Origin: JALYNX01 sp963724825
GTDB lineage: Bacteria > Actinomycetota > Acidimicrobiia > Spongiisociales > ZC4RG35
Assembly: GCA_963724825.1 (NCBI GenBank)
Contig: CAVRWT010000008.1
Location: 91,565-155,564 of the forward strand
Length of the DNA: 64,000 nucleotides
Direction of reading: 5' to 3'
Shown here: positions 19,581 to 30,233 of the stretch, piece after piece
Position numbering within the stretch: the first letter of the stretch is position 1
Layout of the letters: each line of letters opens with the position of its first letter
The notes under the pieces: generated by a model
Database searches by the model: none
What the model saw: the letters and a program-made list of their open reading frames with translations, nothing else
What the model was told of the DNA's origin: nothing
Translations under genes and position numbers: made by a program

Positions 19581-20422
19581 GGCGTTACGTGTTGACCCTG
19601 AGCTGCCCTGACCGACCGGGGATCGTCAACGCCGTCACCGGCGCCCTGCTCGAGATCGAGGCCAACATCCTCGAGAGCGCCCAATTCGGCGACGTCGACA
19701 GCAGCATATTCGCCTTGCGCATCGTTTTCGAGACCGAACAGGAGGACCTGGCAGTCGTGGAGGCTCCGCTGGCCGAAGTCTCCAAGGAGCTATCGGGTGC
19801 ACTGAAGCTGCGGGCGATCGACGCCTGGCCCCGGGCCCTGGTCATGGTCTCCAAGTACGACCATTGCCTGCTCGATCTCCTCCATCGTCACCGACATGGA
19901 GAGCTGGCGATCGAGATCCCGGTGATCGTGTCCAATCACACGGACTGCGCCGAGCTGGCGGGCCGGTACGGCATTCCCTACGTCCACATCCCGGTCACCG
20001 AGGAGACCAAGGCCGAAGCCGAGGCCCAGCTCATGGGGCTCATCGACGAGCACTCCATCGATTTCGTGGTCCTCGCCCGGTACATGCAGATCCTGTCGCC
20101 TGAGACGTGCCAAGCCCTGCAAGGGCGAGCCATCAACATCCACCACTCGTTCCTGCCCGGATTCAAGGGGTCACGCCCCTATCACCAGGCTCATCAGCGG
20201 GGGGTCAAGCTCATTGGGGCCACCGCCCACTACGTGACCGTCGACCTCGATGAGGGGCCGATCATCGAACAGGATGTGGCGAGGGTCACCCACGCCCACA
20301 GTGCCGAAGACCTGGTCTCGATAGGCCGCGACGTGGAGCGGATGGTGCTGGCCCGGGCGGTCCGCTATCACGCCGAGGAACGGGTGGTCCTGATCGGTTC
20401 GAAGACCGTCGTCTTTTCCTGA
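19577..20422 (+). CDS. purU: Formyltetrahydrofolate deformylase
   Basis: Hydrolyses 10-formyl-THF to formate and THF. The intact 281-residue protein has an N-terminal ACT domain (TLSCPDRPGIVNAVTGALLE) and a C-terminal formyltransferase-fold domain with catalytic Asn and His in INIHHSFLPGFKGSRPYHQA and the Asp in VTVDLDEGPIIEQD. The start is TTG 19577, overlapping the hydratase stop (TTGA). PurU inside a catabolic operon rather than near purine genes suggests disposal of one-carbon units loaded on folate, which fits the GcvT-family methyltransferase controlled by the same operator. Members of this pattern recycle THF during methyl-group catabolism. Confidence 0.92.
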   Translation: MRRYVLTLSCPDRPGIVNAVTGALLEIEANILESAQFGDVDSSIFALRIVFETEQEDLAVVEAPLAEVSKELSGALKLRAIDAWPRALVMVSKYDHCLLDLLHRHRHGELAIEIPVIVSNHTDCAELAGRYGIPYVHIPVTEETKAEAEAQLMGLIDEHSIDFVVLARYMQILSPETCQALQGRAINIHHSFLPGFKGSRPYHQAHQRGVKLIGATAHYVTVDLDEGPIIEQDVARVTHAHSAEDLVSIGRDVERMVLARAVRYHAEERVVLIGSKTVVFS

Positions 20423-20441
20423 TCTCTGCCGCCTCGGAACC

Positions 20442-21230
20442 TCAGTTCTCGTCGGCCCGTTGCGCAAACCGCTGGGCGAAGATGATCGGTATGAAGGTGA
20501 TGAGGATCACGAAAACGGCCACCACGTTGGTGACGGGGCGGTTCCGGGGCCGCACCAGCGATGAGAAGATCCAGATGGGGAGGGTCTGCTGATTCCCAGC
20601 CGTGAACGTGGTGACGATGATCTCGTCGAAGGAGAGGGCAAAGGCCAGCATCCCGCCCACCACCATCGCAGGGGCGAGTTGGGGGAGAAGCACGTGGCGG
20701 AAGGTCTGCCAGCCCCGGGCTCCGAGGTCCATCGAGGCTTCGAGGATGTTGGGAGAAGTCCGTCTCATCCGGGCGATCACATTGTTGAAGGCCACCGCCA
20801 CGCAGAAAGTGGCATGCCCGATGACCAGCGTCCAGAACGAGAAGGCGAAGTCCCCGAGGTTGATCGCCGAGCGCAGTGCGATCCCGGTGATGATCCCGGG
20901 GAGGGCAATGGGGAGGATGATGAACAGGCTCAGCGTGTTCTTGCCAAAGAAGTTGGTTCTCCATACTGCGGCCGCGGCAAGAGTCCCCACCACCAGCGCC
21001 ACCAATGTCGAGATCACAGCCACCCGCAAGGAGAGGCCCAAGGCAGCCCGGATGTCGGAGTTCTGCCAGGCCACACCGAACCACTCGGTGGTGAATCCGG
21101 GCGGTGGAAAGCGGAAGCTGGCGGACTCGGTGGTAAAGGCATACAAGAAGACGAACAGGATGGGGATATGGAGAAAGGCGAGGGTGAACCCCGCTGCCAG
21201 CTTCAAAGCGAGGCTTGCCTTGTTTCTCAT
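20442..21230 (-). CDS. potC: ABC transporter permease, PotC type
   Basis: An intact 262-residue inner-membrane permease. It has six hydrophobic segments beginning LALKLAAGFTLAFLHIPILFVFLYA and the EAA loop NILEASMDLGARGWQTFRHVLLPQ at about residues 165-190. It is the last gene of the four-gene operon potA-potD-potB-potC (24506 to 20442) and overlaps the upstream permease by four bases. It ends 19 bases from the convergent purU stop. Likely forms the channel for a polyamine-like solute together with the PotB-type subunit. Confidence 0.88.
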   Translation of the reverse strand: MRNKASLALKLAAGFTLAFLHIPILFVFLYAFTTESASFRFPPPGFTTEWFGVAWQNSDIRAALGLSLRVAVISTLVALVVGTLAAAAVWRTNFFGKNTLSLFIILPIALPGIITGIALRSAINLGDFAFSFWTLVIGHATFCVAVAFNNVIARMRRTSPNILEASMDLGARGWQTFRHVLLPQLAPAMVVGGMLAFALSFDEIIVTTFTAGNQQTLPIWIFSSLVRPRNRPVTNVVAVFVILITFIPIIFAQRFAQRADEN

Positions 21231-22160
21231 AGCGCCTCGAAAGCGCCGAACCGGCGGGCCACCGTCAGGTAGACCGCCATCACTGCGATTGGTATGAAGG
21301 AGAAGGCCGCGGCGAGAGGGAGGTTGCCGGCCACGCCCTGATAGGAATAGATGGCGAGACCGATGAACGGGCTGGAGTCCCCGATGATGGTGGGGATGAT
21401 GTAGTCACCGAGCGTGAGCGAGAAGGTGAAGATCGACCCGGCGGCCACGCCAGGGATCGCCATCGGCCAGGTGATCTTGCGAAACGTGGTCGCGGGGCGG
21501 GCACCGAGGTCAGCCGAGGCCTCGAGCAAGGTCCCGGGAACCCGTTCCAGGGAGGCGTGGATGGGAAGGATCATGTAGGGCAGCCAGATGTAGACGAAGA
21601 CCACGAACTGCCCGAACAGTGAAATCGAGAGCGAAGGCCCGCCGATCACCGGGGGTATTCAGCAGGAACTCGAGGGCGCGGCCCAAACCCAATCTCTCGA
21701 CGAACCAGTTGATGATCCCGTCGGCGGCCAGGATCAGCTTCCAGGAGTAGACCCGGACCAGGTATGAGGACCAAAGCGGCACCAGCACAGCCAAGACGAG
21801 AATGGCTTTGACCTGTTTGCGGGCGTACCTCGCCATGTAATAGGCGAGGGGGAAAGCGATGATCACCGACGCCACGGTGACCGCGGCAGCCATGCCCACG
21901 GTCCTCACCATCACGGCGACGTTGGCCTCGGTGAACAGCTGTCTCCAGGAGTCGAGGGTCAAGCTGTCGCCGATCGCCCCGCTGAAGGTGTCCAGGGCGT
22001 AGAAGCTCTGCACGAGGAGCGCTCCCAGGCTCCCTCCGTATACCCCAACCATCCAGATCAGCGGCAGGGCGAGCAGCAACAGGACCTTCAGCCAAGGTCG
22101 GCGGTGCAGCCCTCTCGCGATCCGATGGGTCAGCGGGGGTGGTTTGGTTTCTGTCGCCAT
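21227..22160 (-). CDS. potB: ABC transporter permease, PotB type (one frameshift)
   Basis: First permease of the second importer. The N-terminal segment LKVLLLLALPLIWMVGVYGGS is followed by a periplasmic loop (FYALDTFSGAIGDSLTLDSW) and further helices; the EAA loop is TLLEASADLGARPATTFRKITWP. One extra C near 21653 shifts the frame; without it the text reads LLNTPVIGGPSLSISLFG and the protein is about 310 residues. It is preceded by the binding protein (58-base gap) and overlaps the PotC-type permease. Confidence 0.85.
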
Positions 22161-22218
22161 TGATCGTGCCCGGATGTGGGTGGCGCCCCGGCGCCACCCA
22201 CATCGACAGGCCTATTGC

Positions 22219-23402
<1,184 letters not shown>

Positions 23403-23406
<4 letters not shown>

Positions 23407-24506
23407 TCGACTATTTCCTCCTCTGTGGTGTTTCCGGCTCCGGCAAGGGCCGGGGCCATTTCATCCGTTCCAGCCTCTCGAGGGTCGTCCTCGAGAGGCC
23501 GGCACGAATCCTTGGTCCAGGTCAGCCTCACCGATCGGCCGACCTGGCGCTGGGCATCACTGTGATCGGCTGCCGTGTTCTGGGCAGCGACCTCGACGAT
23601 GGCGCCGCCGACATCCACGCGATACCTGGTGTACATGCCGAGGTAGACAGCCTCGGCGACTGTCCCATTGACGGCTGCTCTCCCGTCAGGCACCGGGCTG
23701 GCCGGCTCCTCGATGCTGATCTTCTCGGGGCGGACGGTGAATGGGGATGGCGAGCCCATGATCCGTTGCGCCAGTGGGCCCGACATCACATTCGAGGTCC
23801 CGACGAACCCGGCCACGAATGCATTGCGCGGGTTCTCGTACACCTCCGATGGTGTGCCCACTTGCTCGACGAGGCCGTGGTTGAAGACCGCGAGTCGGTC
23901 ACTCATGGTCAGGGCTTCTTCCTGGTCGTGGGTGACATAGATGAAGGTGATTCCGACCTCTCGTTGCAGAGTCTTCAACTCAAGTTGCATCGCCTGGCGG
24001 AGCTTGAGGTCGAGAGCCCCCAGAGGCTCATCGAGGAGGAGAACCGAAGGTCGGTTGATGAGGGCTCGAGCCAATGCGACTCGCTGTCGCTGGCCACCCG
24101 ACAGTTGACTCGGCTTGCGCTGGCCGAACTCCTCGAGATGGACCATTGCCAACGCACCTTGCACTCTCGTCGACCGCTCGGACTCATCGACCTTGCGGAC
24201 CATCGGCCCGTACCCCACGTTCTCGGCCACCGTCATATGGGGAAAGAGGGCGTAGTCCTGAAAGACGGTGTTGACGTCGCGGTCGTAGGGGGGAAGGCCT
24301 GACACGTCCTCCCCGTGGAGGACGACCCGACCGCTACTCGGCGTCTCGAATCCCGCGATCATCCTGAGGCAGGTGGTCTTGCCACTGCCCGATGGGCCGA
24401 GCATGGAGAAGAACTCCCCGTCGGCGATATCCAGGGTCACACCGTTGACCGCCGGGACATCGCCGAACACCTTGGTCACATCTTCGAGACTCACGGCCAC
24501 GGCCAA
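23403..24506 (-). CDS. potA: ABC transporter ATPase, PotA type
   Basis: An intact 367-residue importer ATPase: Walker A GPSGSGKTTC, Q-loop VFQDYALFPHM, signature LSGGQRQRVALARAL, Walker B VLLLDEPLGALDLKLR, switch His VTHDQEEALTM. A C-terminal TOBE domain follows (FTVRPEKISIEEP ... YLGMYTRYRVDVGG). It is the promoter-proximal gene of the four-gene operon. The 98-base region to the divergent GYD gene (24507-24604) has no palindrome I could recognise. It is only moderately similar to the other PotA (9839-10934), so the two importers are separate systems. Confidence 0.9.
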
Positions 24507-24604
24507 TTAGTTCCTGACCTCCCAAATGGTCGGCGGAGCCTATCGGGACGAGAGCCGGCTTGTCGGGGGAGTAGGTTCGGTGGGTTGGCCGACAAAGGAG
24601 CGAC

Positions 24605-24900
24605 ATGGCCAAATTCATCATCCTCGGCAACTACACGGCACAGGGAATCGGGGCGATCAAGGACGCCCCGGCGACGACTCGACGCTACGAGAGATCGTCT
24701 GGCGGCCTTCGGAGTGACCATCGAGGACTTCTATCTGACATTCGGCCAATACGACATCGTGTCCGTGATCGATGCGCCGGATAGCTGCGAGTGCGGCGAA
24801 GGCGCTGATGACTCTCGGGATGGCGGGGAACGTGGGCACGGTAACCATGGCCGCCCTGACAGAGTCTGAGTTCAGGAAGGCCGTCTCCGAACTGCCCTGA
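24605..24900 (+). CDS. GYD-domain protein (frameshifted)
   Basis: A small cytosolic protein of about 97 residues in the GYD family, named for a conserved motif in short proteins of unknown role. It starts MAKFIILGNYTAQGIGAIKD with AAAGGAG six bases upstream of ATG 24605. Two frame changes near 24670 and 24785 interrupt it; the pieces read RLDATRDRLAAFGVTIEDFYLTFGQYD and ALMTLGMAGNVGTVTMAALTESEF and end at 24900. It sits between the ABC operon (divergent) and the ethanolamine-type permease (convergent). Confidence 0.7.
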
Positions 24901-24935
24901 GCGACAGGACAGATCTGATTTCCTCCTCCGGATGA

Positions 24936-24969
24936 CAAATGGGCCACCGCTGAAGCGGTGGCCCATTTG
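24936..24969. terminator. Bidirectional terminator-like hairpin
   Basis: Perfect 15-bp arms CAAATGGGCCACCGC (24936-24950) and GCGGTGGCCCATTTG (24955-24969) with loop TGAA lie between the convergent GYD and permease genes, 18 bases from the permease stop. No U-rich tail follows on either side, so it may be an atypical intrinsic terminator serving both strands or an RNA-stabilising stem. Confidence 0.7.
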
Positions 24970-24986
24970 CGTGTTCGATGAGTCGT

Positions 24987-26495
24987 TCAGGACGTGGTGT
25001 CGGCCACCGAGGTGGTGCCGTAGCCCTCTTCCTCGGGATGGCCATGCTCACCCATGGTCATGGCGAATTCCTCCTCAGGGGAGAGAACCAGCTTGTTCCG
25101 GCCGGACAACCCGAAGTAGAGGATTCCCAGGACGAACCAGATGGCGACTCCATAGACGCCGGGGAGGTAGGCGTCGTTGAGGAACAGCGCCACCAGGGAG
25201 ATCAGGGCAATGACGGCCGCCAAACCGGCGCCGAACACCCCGACCGGGCTCCGATATGGCCTCTCGATGTTGGGCATCTTGCGACGGAGCATGATGAACG
25301 AGAACATCTGCATCGAGTAGGAGATGACCGCACCAAACACCGCCATGCTCAACAGGGCGGCACCGGCCGTGCCAGCCGACTGGCTGTCGAGCAGCCAGGC
25401 CAGGGCATAACCAACCACGCCACCAAGGAGCAGCGCCACATACGGCGTCTTCCGCTTTCCGTGGGTGACCGACATCCAGTGCGGGAAGTACCCGGCCCTC
25501 GACAGCGAGTAGATGTTCCTCCCGTAGGCATAGATGATGGTGTGGAAGCTTGCGATCAAGCCGGTCAGGGCGAACAGTCCCAGGATTGCGGCACTGGTGT
25601 CGCTTCCCAGGACCACCCGGAACCCATCGAGCAGAGGCTCTCCAGCGGTCCGGATTTCCTCCGCACCGGTGACACCGGTATTGAGGAAGAGGACTCCGAT
25701 AGCAGCGATCACCAGCGTCCACAGCCCCCACATCGTGCCCCGGGGCACATCGCGCTTGGGATCCATCGACTCTTCCGCCGCGAGTGGCAATTCCTCGATG
25801 GCGAGGTAGAACCAGATAGCGAACGGCAATGCGGCAAAGATCCCCGCGGTGCCGAAGGGCAGGAACGACGTCTGTCCGGCGTCGGCCACGATGTTCGTCA
25901 GCTTCGAGGCATCGAATTCAGGGATGGCGAAGGCGAAGAACACTCCAAGGACTGCCAGGGAGATGATGCAGATCGCTACCGAGAACCGCATCGTGGCCTC
26001 GATCCCGAGGATGTTGAGCCCGACGAAGATCACGTAGAAGATCAGCCACCACCAGCGCTGGGCGATGTCCACATTGAACAATTCCAGGAACACCGGTTGT
26101 GCGTATGCCCCGGCGAACCAGACAACGACCGCCGGTGTCACCACGTATTCGATGTTCTCGGCCAATCCGGTGATATACCCACCCCACGGTCCCATCGCCG
26201 ATCGTGCAAAGGAGTACGCGCCGCCGGTGTGTGGCATCGCTGGTGACATCTCGGCAATCGAGTAGCAAAGCCCGATGTACATCAATGTGATGACCACCGT
26301 TGCGATCAGGAGGCCGCCAAAGCCGCCCACGTCGAGACCGAAGTTCCATCCGGAGAAGTCACCCGAGATGACTGCGGCCACGCCGAGGGCCCACAGCATC
26401 CAGACTCCAGCGTGTCGTCTCAGGCCCCTTTGCTCGAAGTAGCCCTTGTCGACGTCCCTGTAGGTGACCGAGCCGACCTTCTTTTCGGTCGACAT
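24987..26495 (-). CDS. APC-family permease, ethanolamine-permease-like
   Basis: An intact 502-residue transporter with about 12 hydrophobic segments. The region WALGVAAVISGDFSGWNFGL, then GLCYSIAEMSPAMPHTGGAY and MGPWGGYITGLAENIEYV closely follows the ethanolamine permease (Eat) subgroup of the amino acid-polyamine-organocation superfamily. The start at 26495 has GGGAGG upstream. The C-terminal tail (about 35 residues, Glu/Gly-rich) is cytosolic. It faces away from the GlnA-like/SDR/ALDH operon starting at 26651; the 155-base divergent region suggests joint control. Ethanolamine uptake fits both family and neighbours, but other small amines are possible. Confidence 0.85.
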   Translation of the reverse strand: MSTEKKVGSVTYRDVDKGYFEQRGLRRHAGVWMLWALGVAAVISGDFSGWNFGLDVGGFGGLLIATVVITLMYIGLCYSIAEMSPAMPHTGGAYSFARSAMGPWGGYITGLAENIEYVVTPAVVVWFAGAYAQPVFLELFNVDIAQRWWWLIFYVIFVGLNILGIEATMRFSVAICIISLAVLGVFFAFAIPEFDASKLTNIVADAGQTSFLPFGTAGIFAALPFAIWFYLAIEELPLAAEESMDPKRDVPRGTMWGLWTLVIAAIGVLFLNTGVTGAEEIRTAGEPLLDGFRVVLGSDTSAAILGLFALTGLIASFHTIIYAYGRNIYSLSRAGYFPHWMSVTHGKRKTPYVALLLGGVVGYALAWLLDSQSAGTAGAALLSMAVFGAVISYSMQMFSFIMLRRKMPNIERPYRSPVGVFGAGLAAVIALISLVALFLNDAYLPGVYGVAIWFVLGILYFGLSGRNKLVLSPEEEFAMTMGEHGHPEEEGYGTTSVADTTS

Positions 26496-26650
26496 AGACG
26501 TACCTCCCTTTCGGATAGTTGGGTGAGACTAGGAATCGGACCTACACCGGTGCCGGCTGGTTACCAGATTTTTCAACCCTGCCGCAGGGGCGGCGTTGGA
26601 GGGGCCGGCCTACGCTCTGCCGTCAACCGAGACCCGAGGAGCACAGACGG

Positions 26651-28030
26651 ATGCCACTCCCGCCAGGCATGATCAGCATCGAAGAGTTGGAGGCCAGCGT
26701 CGGGACCGGCGACGTCGACACGGTGGTCGTTGCCTTTACCGACCACTACGGCCGGGTCCATGGAAAGCGCTTCGACGCTCACCATTTCCTGGAAGAGATC
26801 TCAGATCACGGGACCCACGGTTGTGACTATCTCCTCACTGTCGACATGGAGATGGAGCCCATACCCGGGTACACCTACGCCAACTGGGAATTGGGCTACG
26901 GGGACTTCCACATGGTCCCTGACCTCACGACGCTGCGCACGGCGAGCTGGCTGGATCGGACTGCATTCGTCCTCTGCGATCTCGAGGACCCGCGGACCCA
27001 CGACCTGGTCACAGTGGCGCCACGCACCATCCTGAGACGGCAGTTGGAGAAGGCCGCGGAATCTGGTTTCACCGCGAAGGGAGCATCCGAGCTCGAGTAC
27101 TTCCTCTACGAGGACTCGTATCGGGAGGCTGCCGAGAAGAAGTACCTCAACATGCGCCCCGCCGGTTGGTACATCGAGGATTACCACCTGCTCCAGGGCA
27201 CTCGTGAGGAGTTCTACAACGGCCAGGTTCGGCGGCACCTGGCGGCTTCGGGAATCCCGGTCGAGAACTCGAAGGGTGAGTGGGGCCGCGGCCAGCACGA
27301 GATGAACATCCGCTATGCCGACCTGCTGACGATGGCCGACCGTCACACCGTCATGAAGCAGGCAATGAAGGAGATCGCCGACGGCACCGGGGTATCGATC
27401 ACCTTCATGGCGAAGCCGGACATGACCGAGGCCGGGTCCTCATGCCACCTCCACGTCAGCCTGTGGAACGACGATCAGAGCGCATTCCCGGGCGACCAGG
27501 AATTCGGGCCGGTGCACGGCTCGGATACCTTCAAATACTTCCTCGGGGGCTGGATGTCACATGTCCCCGAGTTGATGGTGCTGTTTGCTCCAACGGTCAA
27601 CTCCTACAAGCGCTATCAGGACCTTTCGTGGGCTCCGACTCGACTTGCCTGGAGCTACGACAACCGCACTGCCGGCTTCCGGGTTGTGGGTCACGACCAG
27701 AGCCTTCGCATCGAATGCCGTATCCCCGGCGCCGACGCCAACCCGTATCTCGCCTACTCGGCCGTTCTGGCCGCCGGCCTCGATGGGATCGCCAACAAGG
27801 TCGAGCCACCGGGGATCTTCGAAGGTGACGTCTATCAGGCTCAGCAGCTGCCCCGGGTGCCGTACACCTTGCGTGACGCCACCGACCTCTTCGAGTCGTC
27901 CGACTTCGTGAAGGACGTCTTTGGAGCAGATGTGCAAGCGCACTACAGCCACTTCTTCCGTACCGAGCAGAAGGCGTTCGACAACTCGGTCACCGATTGG
28001 GAGCGTTGGCGATACTTCGAGCGGATATGA
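26651..28030 (+). CDS. GlnA-like gamma-glutamyl-amine ligase
   Basis: An intact 459-residue glutamine-synthetase-fold enzyme. N-terminal beta-grasp (VDTVVVAFTDHYGRVHGKRF), metal and glutamate residues in SELEYFLYE and GRGQHEMNIRY, ATP-site ITFMAKPDMTEAGSSCHLHVS and RIECRIPGADANPYLAYSA are visible. The sequence resembles the PuuA/GlnA3-GlnA4 group that glutamylates polyamines or ethanolamine rather than ammonia, and it lacks the adenylylation-Tyr context of true GlnA. ATG 26651 follows GAGGAG; ATG 26669 is an alternative. Coupled by ATGA to the SDR gene, then to an aldehyde dehydrogenase. The SDR partner favours an amino-alcohol substrate such as ethanolamine. Confidence 0.82.
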   Translation: MPLPPGMISIEELEASVGTGDVDTVVVAFTDHYGRVHGKRFDAHHFLEEISDHGTHGCDYLLTVDMEMEPIPGYTYANWELGYGDFHMVPDLTTLRTASWLDRTAFVLCDLEDPRTHDLVTVAPRTILRRQLEKAAESGFTAKGASELEYFLYEDSYREAAEKKYLNMRPAGWYIEDYHLLQGTREEFYNGQVRRHLAASGIPVENSKGEWGRGQHEMNIRYADLLTMADRHTVMKQAMKEIADGTGVSITFMAKPDMTEAGSSCHLHVSLWNDDQSAFPGDQEFGPVHGSDTFKYFLGGWMSHVPELMVLFAPTVNSYKRYQDLSWAPTRLAWSYDNRTAGFRVVGHDQSLRIECRIPGADANPYLAYSAVLAAGLDGIANKVEPPGIFEGDVYQAQQLPRVPYTLRDATDLFESSDFVKDVFGADVQAHYSHFFRTEQKAFDNSVTDWERWRYFERI

Positions 28031-28806
28031 GCGGGCGTCTGCAAGGCAAGGTTGCTCTCATCACCGGGGCGGGCTCCGGCATCGGTCGCGAGACATCGCT
28101 GCTGTTCTGCTCCGAGGGTGCCTCGGTTCTCGCCGTCGACCTCAACGAGGAGGCGGTCGCCGAGACGGTGAGTCTGGTCCAGGCAGCAGGTGGAGAGATA
28201 TCGGCGCAAAAGGCAGACGTGTCCTCGGCCGAGGACAGCGAGGCCATGGTGGCGGTGGCCGAGGATCGGTACGGGCGCCTCGATGTCATGTTCAACAACG
28301 CCGGGATCATGCACTCCGCCGATGACGATGCCGTGTCCACCGAGGAGAAGATCTGGGACCTCACCATGGACATCAACGCCAAAGGAGTCTTCCTCGGCTG
28401 CAAGTACGGGATTCCAGCTCTGCGCCGGGCAGGGGGCGGTTCGATCATCAACACCGCTTCCTTCGTTGCGTTGCTGGGGGCCGCCACCCCGCAGGTGGCC
28501 TACACCGCATCCAAGGGGGCGGTCCTGGCGATGACCAGGGAGCTGGCGGTGGTCCATGCCCGGGAGAACATCCGGGTGAATGCCCTCTGCCCCGGACCGC
28601 TGCGAACCGAGTTGCTGATGAAGTTCCTCGACACCGACGAGAAGAAGCAGCGCCGATTGGTTCACATCCCGATGGGCCGCTTCGGTGAGGCGGCGGAGAT
28701 GGCGAAGGCTGCCCTCTGGCTGGCCAGTGACGATTCGTCCTACGTGACTGGAACCGAGTTCGTGGTCGACGGTGGGATCACGGCCGCCTACGTCACCCCG
28801 GAATGA
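28027..28806 (+). CDS. Short-chain dehydrogenase/reductase
   Basis: An intact 259-residue classical SDR. The nucleotide-binding motif is TGAGSGIG (about residues 14-21) with an acidic VDLNEE after strand 2, which favours NAD+. NNAGIM, the catalytic YTASKGA (Tyr, Lys) and the PG motif CPGPLRTELL follow. The start overlaps the ligase stop and its stop overlaps the ALDH start (ATGA both times), so the three form one coupled operon. In a gamma-glutamylation pathway it would oxidise the alcohol of gamma-glutamyl-ethanolamide to the aldehyde; this role is inferred from context. Confidence 0.88.
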   Translation: MSGRLQGKVALITGAGSGIGRETSLLFCSEGASVLAVDLNEEAVAETVSLVQAAGGEISAQKADVSSAEDSEAMVAVAEDRYGRLDVMFNNAGIMHSADDDAVSTEEKIWDLTMDINAKGVFLGCKYGIPALRRAGGGSIINTASFVALLGAATPQVAYTASKGAVLAMTRELAVVHARENIRVNALCPGPLRTELLMKFLDTDEKKQRRLVHIPMGRFGEAAEMAKAALWLASDDSSYVTGTEFVVDGGITAAYVTPE

Positions 28807-30233
28807 GCGAGCACCACCCGTTCATCGACGGTGCTGCCCGTCCTGGCGGCTCCGGGGAGGCAGCGATCTTCGATCCGGCGAACGGTGAGCAGATAGCCGC
28901 AGTCAGCCGGGCCAGCGCCGATGACGTCGATCACGCGGTTTCGGTGGCCCGTGATCGATACGAGGAGGGCGTATGGCGGCGGGCAACGGTGCGCCAGCGC
29001 CGGGACGTCCTGCGGGGCATCGCAGATCTCATCCGAAGGGATCAGGAGCGTCTGGCCGGGTTGGAGTCGACTAATGCCGGCAAACCGATCGCGGCGGCAC
29101 GGGGCGAGATCGGGGCTGTCGCGACGACGTTCGACTTCTACGCCGGGGCGGTCGACAAGATCCACGGGCAGACGATCCCCGGAAATGCCAACGGGACACT
29201 GATGACTTTCCGCGAGCCGATCGGGGTTTGCGCGGCCATCACCCCCTGGAACTTCCCGATGCTTATCTTGAGTTGGAAGACCGCGCCCGCCCTCGCGATG
29301 GGGAACTCCGTTGTCGCCAAACCTGCCGAGGTGACACCGCTTACCGCCCTCGCCTTGGCCGAGCTTGCCGTCGAGGCAGGCCTTCCACCAGGCGTGTTCA
29401 ACGTCGTCACCGGCCGTGGGTCGGAGGCCGGTGAGGCACTGGTCCGTCATCGCAAGGTGAGCAAGATCTCGTTCACCGGCTCGACCGAGGTCGGGTCAGG
29501 GGTGATGGCCGCAGCAGCGCCAGACATCAAGCGGGTGTCGCTCGAATTGGGTGGGAAGTCGGCCAACATCGTCTTCTCGGACGCCGATCTCGACGTCTGC
29601 GTCGAATCCTCGATTTTCGCGGTCTATGACAACGCCGGTCAGGACTGCTGCGCCCGAAGCCGGGTCCTGGTGCAGAAGCAGATCTTCGACGAGTTCACCG
29701 ACCGGTTCGTGGACCGGGCCAACAGGCTGGTGGTCGGCGACACCACCGACGAGGCGACCGAGATGGGCCCTCTGATCACTCCGGGGCAGCGGGAGAGCGT
29801 CGAGTCCTACATCGGGATCGGTCGCGAGGAGGGGGCAACACTGGTCAGTGGTGGCGAGCGGGTCGGGGACGTGGGCAACTACCTCTCGCCGGCGGTATTC
29901 ACCGGTGCCCGGCCGGAGATGCGGATCGTCCAGGAGGAGATTTTCGGCCCGGTGGTGGCGTTGGTCCCCTTCGATGACGAGCAGGAGGCGATCGGTCTGG
30001 CCAATGACTCGATGTACGGGCTGTCAGGGTCGATTTGGACCCGTGACGTGGGCAGGGCCCTGCGGGTTGCCCGGGCGGTGGAGACCGGGATGCTTTCGAT
30101 CAACTCGTCCTCGAGCGTCCACATCGAAGCGCCATTTGGGGGAATGAAGGCTTCGGGAATCGGGCGGGAACAGGGGATGGTCGCCCTGGAGCACTACTCG
30201 GAATACAAGTCGGTGTTCATCGCCAACGACTGA
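28803..30233 (+). CDS. NAD(P)-dependent aldehyde dehydrogenase
   Basis: An intact 476-residue ALDH. Motifs: ITPWNFPMLILSWKTAPALA (cofactor Asn and Lys), FTGSTEVGSGVM, LELGGKSANIVF with the general-base Glu, and NAGQDCCARSRVLV with the catalytic Cys. Downstream EEIFGPVVALVPF is the second nucleotide-contact Glu. Last gene of the operon at 26651-30233 and directly convergent with the large cyclase gene (stops adjacent). Family resemblance is to betaine/gamma-glutamyl-aminobutyraldehyde dehydrogenases. Expected role: oxidise the aldehyde made by the SDR to the acid. Confidence 0.9.
   Translation: MSEHHPFIDGAARPGGSGEAAIFDPANGEQIAAVSRASADDVDHAVSVARDRYEEGVWRRATVRQRRDVLRGIADLIRRDQERLAGLESTNAGKPIAAARGEIGAVATTFDFYAGAVDKIHGQTIPGNANGTLMTFREPIGVCAAITPWNFPMLILSWKTAPALAMGNSVVAKPAEVTPLTALALAELAVEAGLPPGVFNVVTGRGSEAGEALVRHRKVSKISFTGSTEVGSGVMAAAAPDIKRVSLELGGKSANIVFSDADLDVCVESSIFAVYDNAGQDCCARSRVLVQKQIFDEFTDRFVDRANRLVVGDTTDEATEMGPLITPGQRESVESYIGIGREEGATLVSGGERVGDVGNYLSPAVFTGARPEMRIVQEEIFGPVVALVPFDDEQEAIGLANDSMYGLSGSIWTRDVGRALRVARAVETGMLSINSSSSVHIEAPFGGMKASGIGREQGMVALEHYSEYKSVFIAND

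Noticed and set aside
24936..24969. Riboswitch or attenuator
   Set aside because: It lies between two convergent gene ends, not upstream of a start codon.
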